Source: Lysobacter sp. ISL-50
GTDB taxonomy: Bacteria > Pseudomonadota > Gammaproteobacteria > Xanthomonadales > Xanthomonadaceae
Length of the DNA: 64,000 bases
Assembly: GCF_018612875.1 (NCBI RefSeq)
Contig: NZ_JAGGRI010000027.1
Coordinates: 43,554 to 107,553 of the forward strand
Direction of reading: 5' to 3'
Both the position numbers and the translations under genes were made by a program. The notes below the pieces were generated by a model. That model made no database searches. It was not told the origin of the DNA and was given only the letters and a program-made list of their open reading frames with translations. How positions within the stretch are numbered: the first letter of the stretch is position 1; the number at the start of each line of letters is the position of its first letter. Below, in pieces: positions 25,787-35,105 of the stretch.

Positions 25787-28700
25787 GTGATCCAGCCTCA
25801 ACCCCTCGCCCCCGACACCGCTTCGACCGACGCGCCCGACGCCTGGCGCCTGCGCCAGGACGCCTTCGACCCGGCCCGCGCGCGCCGCGACCAGACCCTG
25901 TTCGCGCTGGCCAACGGCTCGCTCGGCGTGCGCGGCGGATTCGAGGAAGCCGACGGCGGCAGCGACGGCAGCTTCCTCGCCGCGGTGTTCGAGAAACACC
26001 CGATCCACTATCACGAACGCTTCCCCGGCTTCGCCCGCAACACCGATACCCGCCTGCCGGTCGCCGACGGCCAGCGCATCGCGGTGTGGCTCGGCGCGCA
26101 GCGGCTGGATATCGATAGCGCGCAGTGGCTGGGGTTCGAACGCGAACTCGACCTGCGCAGCGGCCTGCTGCGCAGGCGCCTGCGCCTGAAGACCGCGCAG
26201 GGACACAGCATCGAAATCCGCGCCGAGCGCGTGCTGCCGTTCGACAGCGGCGCGGCCGGCGTGGACTTGCTGGCGATCCGCTACACGGTCGCGTCCATCG
26301 ACTACAGCGGCCCGCTCGCCCTGGTCTCGGCGATCGAATGCGGCCACGCCGCGGCCGAGCAAGGCGACGACCCGCGCATCGGCGTGGCCTCGGCCGAAGG
26401 CCTGCAACTGCTGTCGCGACAGGCCGACCAGCGCAGCGCCGACGTGGTCCAGGCGACCCGCCGCAGCGGCGTGCGCGTGGTCTGCAGTCAGGCTCATCGC
26501 CTCGGCGAAGGGCTGAGCTTCGGCGAGGCCGTGATCGGCGCCGAGCAGGTCGCCCAGCGCTACCTCGCGCAGTTGCAGCCCGGGCAGACGGCGACGATCG
26601 AGAAGTTCGTGGTCTACGCCACCGATTCCAATCCGCACGCCACCGACCTGCCCGCGCACGCCGCGCAGGCCTTGAACCAGGCCGCGGCGCAGGGCTTCGA
26701 CGCCATCGCCGCGCGTCAGGCAGCGTCGCTGGCGCAGTTCTGGGATGGCGCCGAACTGTTCATCGACGGCGATGCCGGCGCCGAGCAGGCGCTGCGCTTC
26801 AACCTGTTCCACCTGCTGCAATCGGCCGGCCGCGACGGCATCAACGGCACCGCCGCCAAGGGCCTCACCGGCGAAGGCTACGAAGGCCATTATTTCTGGG
26901 ACACCGAGGCCTTCATGCTGCCGGTGATGGCCTGCACCGCGCCGGAAGTCGCGCGCGCGATGCTGCATGCGCGCTTCCTGGCGCTGGAGCCGGCACGTAA
27001 GCACGCGCGCGAGATGAACCATGCGCGCGGTGCGCTGTTCCCGTGGCGCACGATCACCGGCGGCGAATGCTCGGCGCACTATCCCTCCGGTTCGGCGGCC
27101 TACCACATCAACGCCGCTGTGGCGTACGGGCTGGGGCTGTATCTGGACGCCAGCGGCGACATCGATTTCCTGCTCGAATGCGGCGCCGAGATCCTGTTCG
27201 AGACCGCGCGCATCTGGCCGCAGATCGGCCATTTCAATCCGCGCCGCGGCGGCGCGTTCTGCATCCACGAGGTCACCGGCCCCGACGAATACACCGCGCT
27301 GGTTGATAACAACTTCTACACCAACCGCATGGCCCAGCAGCATCTGCTGCGCGCGGTGCGGGTGTGGGAACAATTGCAGCGCGAACGCCCGCGGCAACTG
27401 CAGGCGCTGGCGCAACGCTTGCAACTGGAAACGCACGAGATCGACACCTGGCGCCGCGCCGGCGAGCGCATGTTCCTGCATTTCGACCCGGCGCTGGGCA
27501 TCTACGCCCAGGACGACACCTTCCTCGACAAGCCGCGCTGGCCGTTCCCGAAGCACGAGGGCGAACATCGCCCGCTGCTGCTCGATTACCACCCGATCAC
27601 TTTGTACCGCCACCAGATCTGCAAGCAGGCCGACGTGGTGATGGCGCTGGTGCTGGCCGGCGACGGCATTTCGGTCGCGGTGAAGCGCCGCAGTTACGAC
27701 TACTACGAAGCGGTGACCACCCACGACTCGACCTTGTCCGCGTCGGTGTTCGGCATTCTCGCCAGCGAAGTCGGCCTGGCCGATCAGGCCGAGCGTTTCT
27801 TCCACGACAACCTGCGCGTGGACCTAGACGATCTGCACGGCAACACCGATCACGGCGTGCACATGGCGGCGTTGGCGGGGACATGGTTGGGCCTGGTGTC
27901 AGGGTTCGCCGGCTTGCGCGTTTCCAATGGTGAGCTGAAGTTTTCGCCGACTCTGCCGCGGCAATGGCGTGGCTTCGGCTTCGGCCTGCGCTGGCAGGGC
28001 CGGCGCCTGCGCGTGAACCTGCTCCGCGACGGCGTCGAATACGTTCTGCTCGACGGCGCGCCGCTGAGCATCGAACACGCCGGCGAACGCATCGAGCTGC
28101 GCAGCGGCGCGCCGGTGCGCAAGCCGCTGGCCACGCCCGGCGACGACGCCAAGCTGGCGTTTCCGCGCCCGGCGCAAGCCTTGATCTTCGATCTCGACGG
28201 CGTGCTCACCGACACCGCGCAAACCCATTACCGCGCGTGGAAGCGCATGGCCGACGAAGAAGGCCTGCCGTTCGACCAGCACCTCAACGAGCAGCTCAAG
28301 GGCGTGGACCGGATGAGCTCGCTCGACATCATCCTGCGCCACGCCGGCAAGGTGCTCAGCGCCGAGCAGAAACTGGCGCTGGCCGAACGCAAGAACGGTT
28401 ACTACGTCGAGGCCATCGCCGAGGTCACGCCGAAGGATCTGTTCCCGGGCGTGGAGCGCGTGCTCGAACAGGCGCGCGCGCGCGGGCTCAAGCTCGGTCT
28501 GGCTTCGGCCAGCCGCAACGCCGCCGCCCTGCTCGATCGCCTGGGCATCGCGGAGCGCTTCGACTACATCGCCGACGCGGCGCGGATCGCCCGCGCCAAG
28601 CCGGCGCCGGACATTTTCCTGGATGTCGCCGCCGCGCTCGGCGTCGCGCCGTCGCTGTGCATCGGCCTGGAAGACGCCGCGGCCGGAGTGGTCTCGATCA

Positions 28701-28813
28701 AGACCGCCGGCATGGCCGCGATCGGCATCGGCGATGCCGCCACGCTGGCGCGCGCCGATGCCTGCCTGCCCGACATCGCCTCTTTCGATCTGAACGCTTT
28801 CGTTTCGCCCTGA
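25787..28813 (+). CDS. GH65 disaccharide phosphorylase fused to beta-phosphoglucomutase
   Basis: 1008 residues; GTG start at 25787. The GH65 part (about 1-785) has an N-terminal beta-sandwich, an (alpha/alpha)6 barrel and a C-terminal beta domain. Signatures: GHYFWDTEAFMLPV and HEVTGPDEYTALVDNNFYTN, which contains the conserved general-acid Glu motif (around residue 495). From about 798 a HAD-family beta-phosphoglucomutase follows: LIFDLDGVLTDTA with the nucleophilic Asp, then GLASASRN and GLEDAAAGV. GH65 inverting phosphorylases release beta-glucose-1-phosphate from maltose, trehalose, kojibiose or nigerose; the fused mutase would turn it into glucose-6-phosphate. The exact disaccharide cannot be read from sequence. 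First gene of an operon with a TonB receptor and an MFS permease. Confidence 0.93.
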   Translation: MIQPQPLAPDTASTDAPDAWRLRQDAFDPARARRDQTLFALANGSLGVRGGFEEADGGSDGSFLAAVFEKHPIHYHERFPGFARNTDTRLPVADGQRIAVWLGAQRLDIDSAQWLGFERELDLRSGLLRRRLRLKTAQGHSIEIRAERVLPFDSGAAGVDLLAIRYTVASIDYSGPLALVSAIECGHAAAEQGDDPRIGVASAEGLQLLSRQADQRSADVVQATRRSGVRVVCSQAHRLGEGLSFGEAVIGAEQVAQRYLAQLQPGQTATIEKFVVYATDSNPHATDLPAHAAQALNQAAAQGFDAIAARQAASLAQFWDGAELFIDGDAGAEQALRFNLFHLLQSAGRDGINGTAAKGLTGEGYEGHYFWDTEAFMLPVMACTAPEVARAMLHARFLALEPARKHAREMNHARGALFPWRTITGGECSAHYPSGSAAYHINAAVAYGLGLYLDASGDIDFLLECGAEILFETARIWPQIGHFNPRRGGAFCIHEVTGPDEYTALVDNNFYTNRMAQQHLLRAVRVWEQLQRERPRQLQALAQRLQLETHEIDTWRRAGERMFLHFDPALGIYAQDDTFLDKPRWPFPKHEGEHRPLLLDYHPITLYRHQICKQADVVMALVLAGDGISVAVKRRSYDYYEAVTTHDSTLSASVFGILASEVGLADQAERFFHDNLRVDLDDLHGNTDHGVHMAALAGTWLGLVSGFAGLRVSNGELKFSPTLPRQWRGFGFGLRWQGRRLRVNLLRDGVEYVLLDGAPLSIEHAGERIELRSGAPVRKPLATPGDDAKLAFPRPAQALIFDLDGVLTDTAQTHYRAWKRMADEEGLPFDQHLNEQLKGVDRMSSLDIILRHAGKVLSAEQKLALAERKNGYYVEAIAEVTPKDLFPGVERVLEQARARGLKLGLASASRNAAALLDRLGIAERFDYIADAARIARAKPAPDIFLDVAAALGVAPSLCIGLEDAAAGVVSIKTAGMAAIGIGDAATLARADACLPDIASFDLNAFVSP

Positions 28814-28887
28814 CCGCGTCCGGCACGTACCGCCGCGGCAGGACCGCCACTGACCAACAATCCATAACGATGGGTGGGGAGAACACC

Positions 28888-31326
28888 ATGCAACAGACCA
28901 CTTTCAAGCACGCAGCCGGCCAACGCGCAGGCGTCGAACCAAACCGGCTGATGCGTTACGCGCTGTCGGCGGCGATCGCCCTCGCCCTTTCGCCCGGCCT
29001 CGCGCTGGCCCAGGACGCGGCCGCCCCGGCGCCGCAGGCCGCCAACGATTCGGCGACCACGCTCGACGCGGTCGTGGTCAGCGGCACCGCCCGCTTCAAG
29101 GGCCTGCGCAAGCGCGACGCGAGTTTCTCGATCACCACCGCATCGGCCGAACAGTTGCAGGAGGCCGTGCCGCTGAGCACCGCCGACGCGCTCAAGGTCG
29201 TGCCGGGCGTTTGGGCCGAATCGGCCGGCGGCAGCACCGGCGCGAACATCTTCGTGCGCGGCATGCCGTCGGAAGGCGATGCGCCGTTCGTGACCGTGCA
29301 GATGGACGGCGCGCCGCTGTTCCCGCCGCCGACCCTGTCGTTCCTGGAAAACTCCACGCTGTTCCGCATGGACGACACCATCGACCGCATGGAAGTGCTG
29401 CGCGGCGGCCCCAGCCCGATCTTCTCCAACGGTCAGCCCGGCGCCACCGTCAACTTCATCCAGAAGAAGGGCGGCGAAGAGCCGGCCGGCAGCGTCCGCG
29501 TCGGCCTGGGCAGCGACGGTTTCCGCCGCGTCGATCTGTTCAACAGCGGCAAGCTCGCCGAAGGCTGGTACTACAGCGTCGGCGGCTTCTACCGCGCCAC
29601 CGACGGCGTTCGCGACACCCAGTTCCCGGCCGACAAGGGCGGCCAGTTCAGCGCCACCTTGACCCACAGCTGGGACAAGGGCGAGATCACCGTGTACGCG
29701 CGCCACACCAACGACAAGAACGCGTTCTTCACTCCGATCCCGCTGCTCTCGCGCGACAACGGCAGCAGCCTGTCGAGCTTTCCGGGCCTGGATGCGCGGA
29801 CCGGCACCCTGCTCGGCAACGATTTCCGCCACGTCACCCTTCCGACCGGCCCGGGCGGACAGACCATCAGCCGCGATCTCGCCGACGGCCGCGGCATCAA
29901 CCTCGACGTGTTCGGCGCGTCGATGGATTTCTATCTCGGCGACTGGACCATCAGCGACCGCGTCAACTTCGTCAGCGGCAGCGCTCCGACCAACGGCCTG
30001 TTCACCGGCGCCAGCCCGCAGACGCTGGGATCGTTCATCGCCGGATTCGGCAGCGCCGGCACCGCGACCTACGTCAACGGCGGCGGCGCGGTCGATCCGA
30101 ACCAGCAGGTGCTGACCGCGGGCTTCTGGGTGGTGGACAAGGAAATCGAATCGTTCACCAACGACCTGCGCTTCAGCAAGGATCTGTTCGAAGGCAACAC
30201 GTTGACGGCGGGCGTGTACTTCGCGCGCTATTCGTCGAAGGACACCTGGTACCTGGGCAACAACATGCTGCTGACCGCGCAGAACAACGCGCGCCGCATC
30301 AACCTGACCCTGGCCGACGGCCGTCAGGTCACCCGCGACGGTTTCACCGGCACCTCGTTCTTCTCCCTGCGCGGCGACTACGACGGCCAGAACACCGCGG
30401 TGTTCGTCGCCGACGAATGGCAGATCAACGACCGCCTGCGCCTGGACGGCGGCATCCGCTACGAGTGGCAGCAAGTGGACGGCACCGTGCACGACACCGC
30501 CACGGTCGATCTGGACGGCAACCCGAACACGCTGTACGACAACAACACTTCAGTCTCGCTGCCCAGCTCGCGCCGCATCGATCAGGACGACAAGCATTTC
30601 TCCTGGACCCTGGGCCTGAACTACAAGCTCACCGACAGTTCCAGCGTGTTCGCCCGCGCCAACTCGGGGTACAAGCTGCCGGCCTTCGACAACCTGCGCG
30701 ACGGCAACAACAAGGTGCAGGAAATCGATCAGTACGAATTGGGCTTCAAGTCCGGCAACTCGGTCTACGACTTGTACCTGACCGCGTTCTACAACAGCTT
30801 CACCAACTCGCCGTTCCAGGCCTTCCTCGACGACGGCACCAACTTCACCAGCGCCGGCGATTCGCGCGCCTATGGCGTGGAAGTCGAAGGCGCGGTGCGG
30901 CCGATCGGCGGCCTGGAACTGGCCCTGACCGGCGTGTGGCTGGACGCGAAGTACGAGAACTACCGCGAGTTCACCGGCAATCAGGTGATGCGCCAGCCCA
31001 AGCAGCAGTTCCGTTTCACCCCGAGCTATTTCTGGACGCTGCCGTTCGGCGATCTGAAGATTTTCGCGACCTACTCGCGCATCGGCGACCGTTTCGCCGA
31101 TCTGGCCAATACCCAGAAGCTGCCTTCGTACGAAACGCTGGATGTCGGCGCGAACATGCACGTGGGCGATCACTGGGAGTTCGCGCTCAGCGGCAGCAAT
31201 GTGACCAACGAACTGGGCTTGACCGAAGGCAACGTGCGCGTGCCGGGCGCGGCCAGCGGCGGTGTGTTCATGGGGCGGCCGATCGCGGGACGGCAGTACT
31301 TGTTCTCGGCGGCTTACAAGTGGTGA
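28888..31326 (+). CDS. TonB-dependent outer-membrane receptor
   Basis: 812 residues from the ATG at 28888 (GGGGAG 6 nt upstream); an in-frame ATG at 28870 is less likely. Signal peptide to about LALAQ, a short Ala/Pro segment, then a TonB-box-like TTLDAVVVSGTA and the plug domain (LKVVPGVWAESAGGSTGANIFVRGMPSEGD, MEVLRGGPSPIFSNGQPGATVN). The rest is a 22-stranded barrel ending with SAAYKW, the aromatic C-terminus needed for outer-membrane assembly. Together with its neighbours it should import the oligosaccharide handled by the GH65 fusion enzyme. Starts 74 nt after that gene, so co-transcription is likely. Confidence 0.93.
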   Translation: MQQTTFKHAAGQRAGVEPNRLMRYALSAAIALALSPGLALAQDAAAPAPQAANDSATTLDAVVVSGTARFKGLRKRDASFSITTASAEQLQEAVPLSTADALKVVPGVWAESAGGSTGANIFVRGMPSEGDAPFVTVQMDGAPLFPPPTLSFLENSTLFRMDDTIDRMEVLRGGPSPIFSNGQPGATVNFIQKKGGEEPAGSVRVGLGSDGFRRVDLFNSGKLAEGWYYSVGGFYRATDGVRDTQFPADKGGQFSATLTHSWDKGEITVYARHTNDKNAFFTPIPLLSRDNGSSLSSFPGLDARTGTLLGNDFRHVTLPTGPGGQTISRDLADGRGINLDVFGASMDFYLGDWTISDRVNFVSGSAPTNGLFTGASPQTLGSFIAGFGSAGTATYVNGGGAVDPNQQVLTAGFWVVDKEIESFTNDLRFSKDLFEGNTLTAGVYFARYSSKDTWYLGNNMLLTAQNNARRINLTLADGRQVTRDGFTGTSFFSLRGDYDGQNTAVFVADEWQINDRLRLDGGIRYEWQQVDGTVHDTATVDLDGNPNTLYDNNTSVSLPSSRRIDQDDKHFSWTLGLNYKLTDSSSVFARANSGYKLPAFDNLRDGNNKVQEIDQYELGFKSGNSVYDLYLTAFYNSFTNSPFQAFLDDGTNFTSAGDSRAYGVEVEGAVRPIGGLELALTGVWLDAKYENYREFTGNQVMRQPKQQFRFTPSYFWTLPFGDLKIFATYSRIGDRFADLANTQKLPSYETLDVGANMHVGDHWEFALSGSNVTNELGLTEGNVRVPGAASGGVFMGRPIAGRQYLFSAAYKW

Positions 31327-31337
31327 TGTGACTGGAG

Positions 31338-31363
31338 CCCCTCTCCCGCCTTGCGGGAGAGGG
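31338..31363. repeat. Short CCCTCTCCCGC hairpin between receptor and permease genes
   Basis: Stem CCCCTCTCCCGC / GCGGGAGAGGG with a CTT loop, 12 nt after the receptor stop codon. It belongs to the repeat family at 24281. In the transcript it could protect the receptor mRNA or reduce permease expression. Confidence 0.7.
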
Positions 31364-31420
31364 AGTTGTTGCGCGACGCTCGAAAACTTCGCTACACGCC
31401 GCGATACCCACGGAGCCCCG

Positions 31421-32677
31421 ATGCCCTCCACCGCCGCCAACCGCCGTCGCATGATCGCGGCCATGATCCTGACCTACATGATGTTCGGGATCCTGCTCAA
31501 CAGCGTGGGCACCGTGATCCTGCAGGCGATCCAGGGCTTCGGCATCAGCAAGAACGAGGCCAGCATCCTGGAGGCGTTCAAGGATCTGCCGATCGCGGTG
31601 GTCTCGTTCCTGACCGCCGCGCTGATGCCGCGGCTGGGCTACCGCCGGGCGATGATGCTGGGCCTGAGCATCGTCGGCGTCGCCTGCGCGCTGATGCCGG
31701 TGCTGTCGTCGTTCTGGATGACCAAGCTGCTGTTCATCGCTACCGGCGTGTCCTTCGCCCTGGCGAAAGTGTCCGTGTACTCCTCCATCGGCCTGCTCAC
31801 CGAAGGCAAGCAGGCGCACGCCAGCCTGACCAGCATCATCGAAGGCTGGTTCATGGTCGGCGTGCTCGCCGGTTACTGGGTCTTCGCCTGGTTCATCAAT
31901 CCGCAGTCGCCGGGCGATCCGGTCTGGCTGCACGTCTACTGGCTGCTCGCCGCCATCGCCGCCGCCATCGTGATCCTGCTGGCCAGTTCGCGGATGGACG
32001 AATCGGCCGCGCGCGACGGCCATGCCGCGGGCGAATCCTTCCTCGACATGTTCCGCCTGATCGCCCAGCCGCTGGTCGCCGCGTTCCTGGTGTCGGCGTT
32101 CCTGTACGTGCTGATCGAACAAAGCGTCGGCACCTGGCTGCCGACGTTCAATCGCGAAATCCTGCACCTGCCGACCAAAATGAGCGTGCAGGCGGCGAGC
32201 ATCTTCGCCGTGTCGCTGGCGCTCGGGCGCCTGGCCGCGGGCGTGGCGCTGCGACGCGTGCCCTGGCACTGGCTGCTGAGCGTGTGCGTGATCGCGATGG
32301 CGATGCTGGTGCTGCTGGCGCTGCCGCTGGCGCGCGACGTGCAGCCGCACGAGGACATGAACTGGATGCGCGCGCCGCTGGCCGCGTATGTGTTCCCGCT
32401 GATCGGATTGTTCATGGCGCCGATCTATCCGGCGATCAATTCGGTCGTGCTCAGCTCGCTGCCGAAATCGCGGCATGCGGCGATGACCGGTTTGATCGTG
32501 GTGTTCTCCGCGCTGGGCGGCACCACCGGATCGTTCATCACCGGACAGTTGTTCGCCCGTATCGGCGGCGGCACCGCGTTCTATCTGTCGCTGCTGCCGA
32601 TGGCGCTGTTGCTGCTGGGTATCGCGATGCTGAAGCGGCAATCCGGCCGCGCCGAGCGCGAGGTCGCCGCGGCCTGA
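31421..32677 (+). CDS. MFS transporter, probable sugar permease
   Basis: 418 residues with about 12 hydrophobic segments. The ATG at 31421 follows GGAG by 5 nt; upstream extension is not supported. Begins MPSTAANRRRMIAAMILTYMMFGILLNSVG. Loop 2-3 carries the weak motif A PRLGYRRAMMLG, and the second half has GRLAAGVALRR in the equivalent position. Third gene of the GH65 operon, which suggests import of the disaccharide or of hexose across the inner membrane. The substrate is inferred from context only. Confidence 0.88.
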   Translation: MPSTAANRRRMIAAMILTYMMFGILLNSVGTVILQAIQGFGISKNEASILEAFKDLPIAVVSFLTAALMPRLGYRRAMMLGLSIVGVACALMPVLSSFWMTKLLFIATGVSFALAKVSVYSSIGLLTEGKQAHASLTSIIEGWFMVGVLAGYWVFAWFINPQSPGDPVWLHVYWLLAAIAAAIVILLASSRMDESAARDGHAAGESFLDMFRLIAQPLVAAFLVSAFLYVLIEQSVGTWLPTFNREILHLPTKMSVQAASIFAVSLALGRLAAGVALRRVPWHWLLSVCVIAMAMLVLLALPLARDVQPHEDMNWMRAPLAAYVFPLIGLFMAPIYPAINSVVLSSLPKSRHAAMTGLIVVFSALGGTTGSFITGQLFARIGGGTAFYLSLLPMALLLLGIAMLKRQSGRAEREVAAA

Positions 32678-32719
32678 GCGCCAGTCGCCGCGCCCAGGCC
32701 CGCGTGAATTGACTCAACC

Positions 32720-33295
32720 TCAATCCAGCAACCCGCTGGTTTTGGCGAACTGAAGCAACATGATGGTCTTGCCGTCCTTGATTTCGCCGGAAGCGACCAT
32801 CCGCAAGGCCTCATCGAAGGGCATCTCCAAGACCTCGATATCCTCGCTGTCCACGCCGCCGCCATCGCTGATTCGATCCTTCTGACTGTACTCGCCGACG
32901 AAGAAGAACAGCTTCTCGGTCACCGAGCCCGGGCTCATGTAGGCCTCGAACACCTTGCGGACGTTGCCGATCGAATACCCGGTCTCTTCCTCGGTTTCGC
33001 GACGGATGCAGGTCTCGGGGTCGTCGTCGTCCAGCAAGCCCGCGCAGGTCTCGATCAACATCCCGTCGGCATTGCCGTTGACGTAGGTCGGGTAGCGGAA
33101 CTGCCGGGTGAGCACGACCGTGCGCCGCGGGCGGTTGTACAGAAGGATCGTGGCGCCGTTGCCCCGATCGTAGGTTTCCCGGCTGGTGGTCTTCCACTGC
33201 CCATCGGCGTGCAGGTATTCGAACGTCGTCGTCTTCAGGACATACCAGTTGTCCGAAAGAAGCCGTACGTCTTTTACGCGAATGCGCTCATTCAT
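32720..33295 (-). CDS. nudK: NUDIX hydrolase, GDP-mannose pyrophosphatase type
   Basis: 191 residues, the same length as E. coli NudK. Hydrolyses GDP-mannose (and related nucleotide sugars) to GMP and mannose-1-phosphate. The Nudix box is [20 protein letters not shown], continuing GY, with the metal-binding REtxEE core. N-terminal part [20 protein letters not shown] and the [13 protein letters not shown] segment are typical of the NudK subgroup. Cytosolic. Convergent with the MFS gene (43 nt apart), which separates it from the sugar operon. Confidence 0.92.
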   Translation of the reverse strand: MNERIRVKDVRLLSDNWYVLKTTTFEYLHADGQWKTTSRETYDRGNGATILLYNRPRRTVVLTRQFRYPTYVNGNADGMLIETCAGLLDDDDPETCIRRETEEETGYSIGNVRKVFEAYMSPGSVTEKLFFFVGEYSQKDRISDGGGVDSEDIEVLEMPFDEALRMVASGEIKDGKTIMLLQFAKTSGLLD

Positions 33296-33416
33296 TCGTT
33301 CTCTCCATGAGGTGCGATTCGGATTTCATAGCCGCGGACTTCACGCCGCCGGCCGCTTCATGCCGCCAGTCTACCCGTCGATCGCGATCGGGCATGCGTC
33401 GAATCCGAACAAGGGA

Positions 33417-34454
33417 TCAAGCGCGCGCCCGTTCCAGTTCGATCAGACTGCGCGCGGCGGCGATAAGCCCTTCCTCGCCCGAACGCGGCGTCCATCCCAG
33501 CACGCGCTGAGCTTTAGCGCTGCTCGCGTTTTTCTTCTTGCCCAGGTCCGGCACGATCTGCCGCACCATCGGATCGAACCAGCCGGTGACGCGGACCAGC
33601 CAGTCAGGCAGTTGCCGCACCGGCACTTTATTCGCCTCCGCGCCCAGGCCGCGGCGCAGCGTTCGCGCGATGTCGATCACCGGCATGAAATCGCCGGCGA
33701 CGGCGAGGAAGCGCTCGCCGTTGGCGGCCGGATCGATCATCGCGCGCAGATGCAGATCGGCGACATCGCGTACGTCGACGGTGCCGAAGTCGAGCCGCGG
33801 ACAGCCGGGCAGCTTGCCGTCGAGCATGCGCCTGATGAAGGCGATGGACGTCGAATAGTCCGGGCCGAGGACCGGGCCGAATACGCCGACCGGATTGATC
33901 GCCGACAGTTCCAGACCATCGCCTTCGCGCTCGATGAATTCCCAGGCCGCGCGTTCGGCCAAGGTCTTGGATTTCGGATAGGCGGCGATCTCGCCGCTCA
34001 GATCGGACCACACGGTTTCGTCGAACGGCGCGGTGCGCGCGGGGTGTCCATAGCCGATCGCCGCGAACGACGAGGTCAGCACCACCCGCTTGACCCGCGC
34101 ACCGCGCGCTGCGCGCAGCACCCGCAGCGCGCCGTCGCGCGCCGGCACGATCAGTTCGTCCTCGTGCCTGGGCACGCCGGCCGGAAAAGGCGATGCCACG
34201 TGCAGCACGTAGCCGCAACCGGCGACGGCCTCGGCCCAACCGGCGTCGCGCTCCAGATCGGCGACGGCGAACGTCAAACGATCGCCGGCCTCGACCGCGG
34301 CGTTGGCGATCATCTTGCGCACGTCGGGCTCGCGCCGAAGATCGCGCACGCTGGCGCGCACTCGGTAACCCGCGGCCAACAGTTGCGCGATGCAGTGGCT
34401 GGCGAGAAAACCCGAGCCGCCGGTGACCAACACCGTCGTCGTCGCTTCACTCAT
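33417..34454 (-). CDS. NAD(P)-dependent epimerase/reductase, dihydroflavonol reductase-like
   Basis: 345 residues from the ATG at 34454. Extended short-chain dehydrogenase: the nucleotide-binding motif is VTGGSGFLASH near the N-terminus and the catalytic YxxxK is YPKSK (around residue 182), with a Ser in TSSFAAIGYG upstream. The TGxxGFxxxH form, SVRD after the second strand and VFGPVLG are usual in the dihydroflavonol 4-reductase / cinnamoyl-CoA reductase branch. Bacterial members reduce aldehydes or ketones of varied size; the substrate here is unknown. Transcribed on its own strand next to, but probably not with, the effector cassette (64 nt apart). Confidence 0.9.
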   Translation of the reverse strand: MSEATTTVLVTGGSGFLASHCIAQLLAAGYRVRASVRDLRREPDVRKMIANAAVEAGDRLTFAVADLERDAGWAEAVAGCGYVLHVASPFPAGVPRHEDELIVPARDGALRVLRAARGARVKRVVLTSSFAAIGYGHPARTAPFDETVWSDLSGEIAAYPKSKTLAERAAWEFIEREGDGLELSAINPVGVFGPVLGPDYSTSIAFIRRMLDGKLPGCPRLDFGTVDVRDVADLHLRAMIDPAANGERFLAVAGDFMPVIDIARTLRRGLGAEANKVPVRQLPDWLVRVTGWFDPMVRQIVPDLGKKKNASSAKAQRVLGWTPRSGEEGLIAAARSLIELERARA

Positions 34455-34518
34455 GAGATCGACAGATCGCCGGTTCGCCAAGGTCGCAGGTTTCTCGCCG
34501 CCGGAGCCCGATACCGCA

Positions 34519-35100
34519 TCAGCGCTGCGACTCGATCAGCACGTACTCGCCCTTGCTGCCGAAACGCTTGCCGGCGCGCACGCACAGCTCGCCGTCGCAG
34601 CGGGTCAAGGCGCCGCTGCGGGTCGCTTCGAGGATGTCCTGGCCGAACTTGGCGCGCTGGATCTCGCGCATGGACTTGTTGATGAAGAACCAGCTGCCGC
34701 CGACCGCGACCGCCGAGCCCACCACCAGCGCCAGCGTGGCCTTGTAGATCAACATCTGCTGCGCGCGTTCCAGGCCCTGGCGCTGATCCTCCAGCGCCTT
34801 GCCCGCGCGCGTGGCGACCTCGGCGCTTTCGCGCAGCTGCGCGCCGATCGGGCCGAAGGATTGCTCCACCGCGCGGCCGATGGCATCGCGTGCGTGCCCC
34901 TGCACCGCCCCGACCAGTTGCTCGGCCAGTTCCTGCGCGCCGGCGCCCATGCCCATCGCGGCGCGATGCAATTCGTCGGCGCTGCGGTCCACGTGCTGCA
35001 CCGCGCGCTCGCTCTGCTCCTGCAGGTGCTGAGCGAATACCGCCAGATCGGCGGCCAGTCGTTTTAGGTCTTGCGCGTCCTGCACTGCTGGGTTCTCCAT
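34519..35100 (-). CDS. Membrane protein of the lipase effector cassette
   Basis: 193 residues; ATG at 35100, 5 nt after the lipase stop, so likely translated together. Residues 1-115 are mostly helical, rich in Ala, Glu and Gln, and look coiled-coil forming (LAVFAQHLQEQSERAVQHVDRSADEL). One transmembrane helix follows (about 120-140, LALVVGSAVAVGGSWFFI). The C-terminal 50 residues contain two Cys (RCDGELCVRAGKR) and end GEYVLIESQR. No family recognised. It could be an accessory for effector loading or a second, membrane-bound immunity factor. Its tight link to the effector is the only functional clue. Confidence 0.8.
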   Translation of the reverse strand: MENPAVQDAQDLKRLAADLAVFAQHLQEQSERAVQHVDRSADELHRAAMGMGAGAQELAEQLVGAVQGHARDAIGRAVEQSFGPIGAQLRESAEVATRAGKALEDQRQGLERAQQMLIYKATLALVVGSAVAVGGSWFFINKSMREIQRAKFGQDILEATRSGALTRCDGELCVRAGKRFGSKGEYVLIESQR

Positions 35101-35105
35101 TGAAG

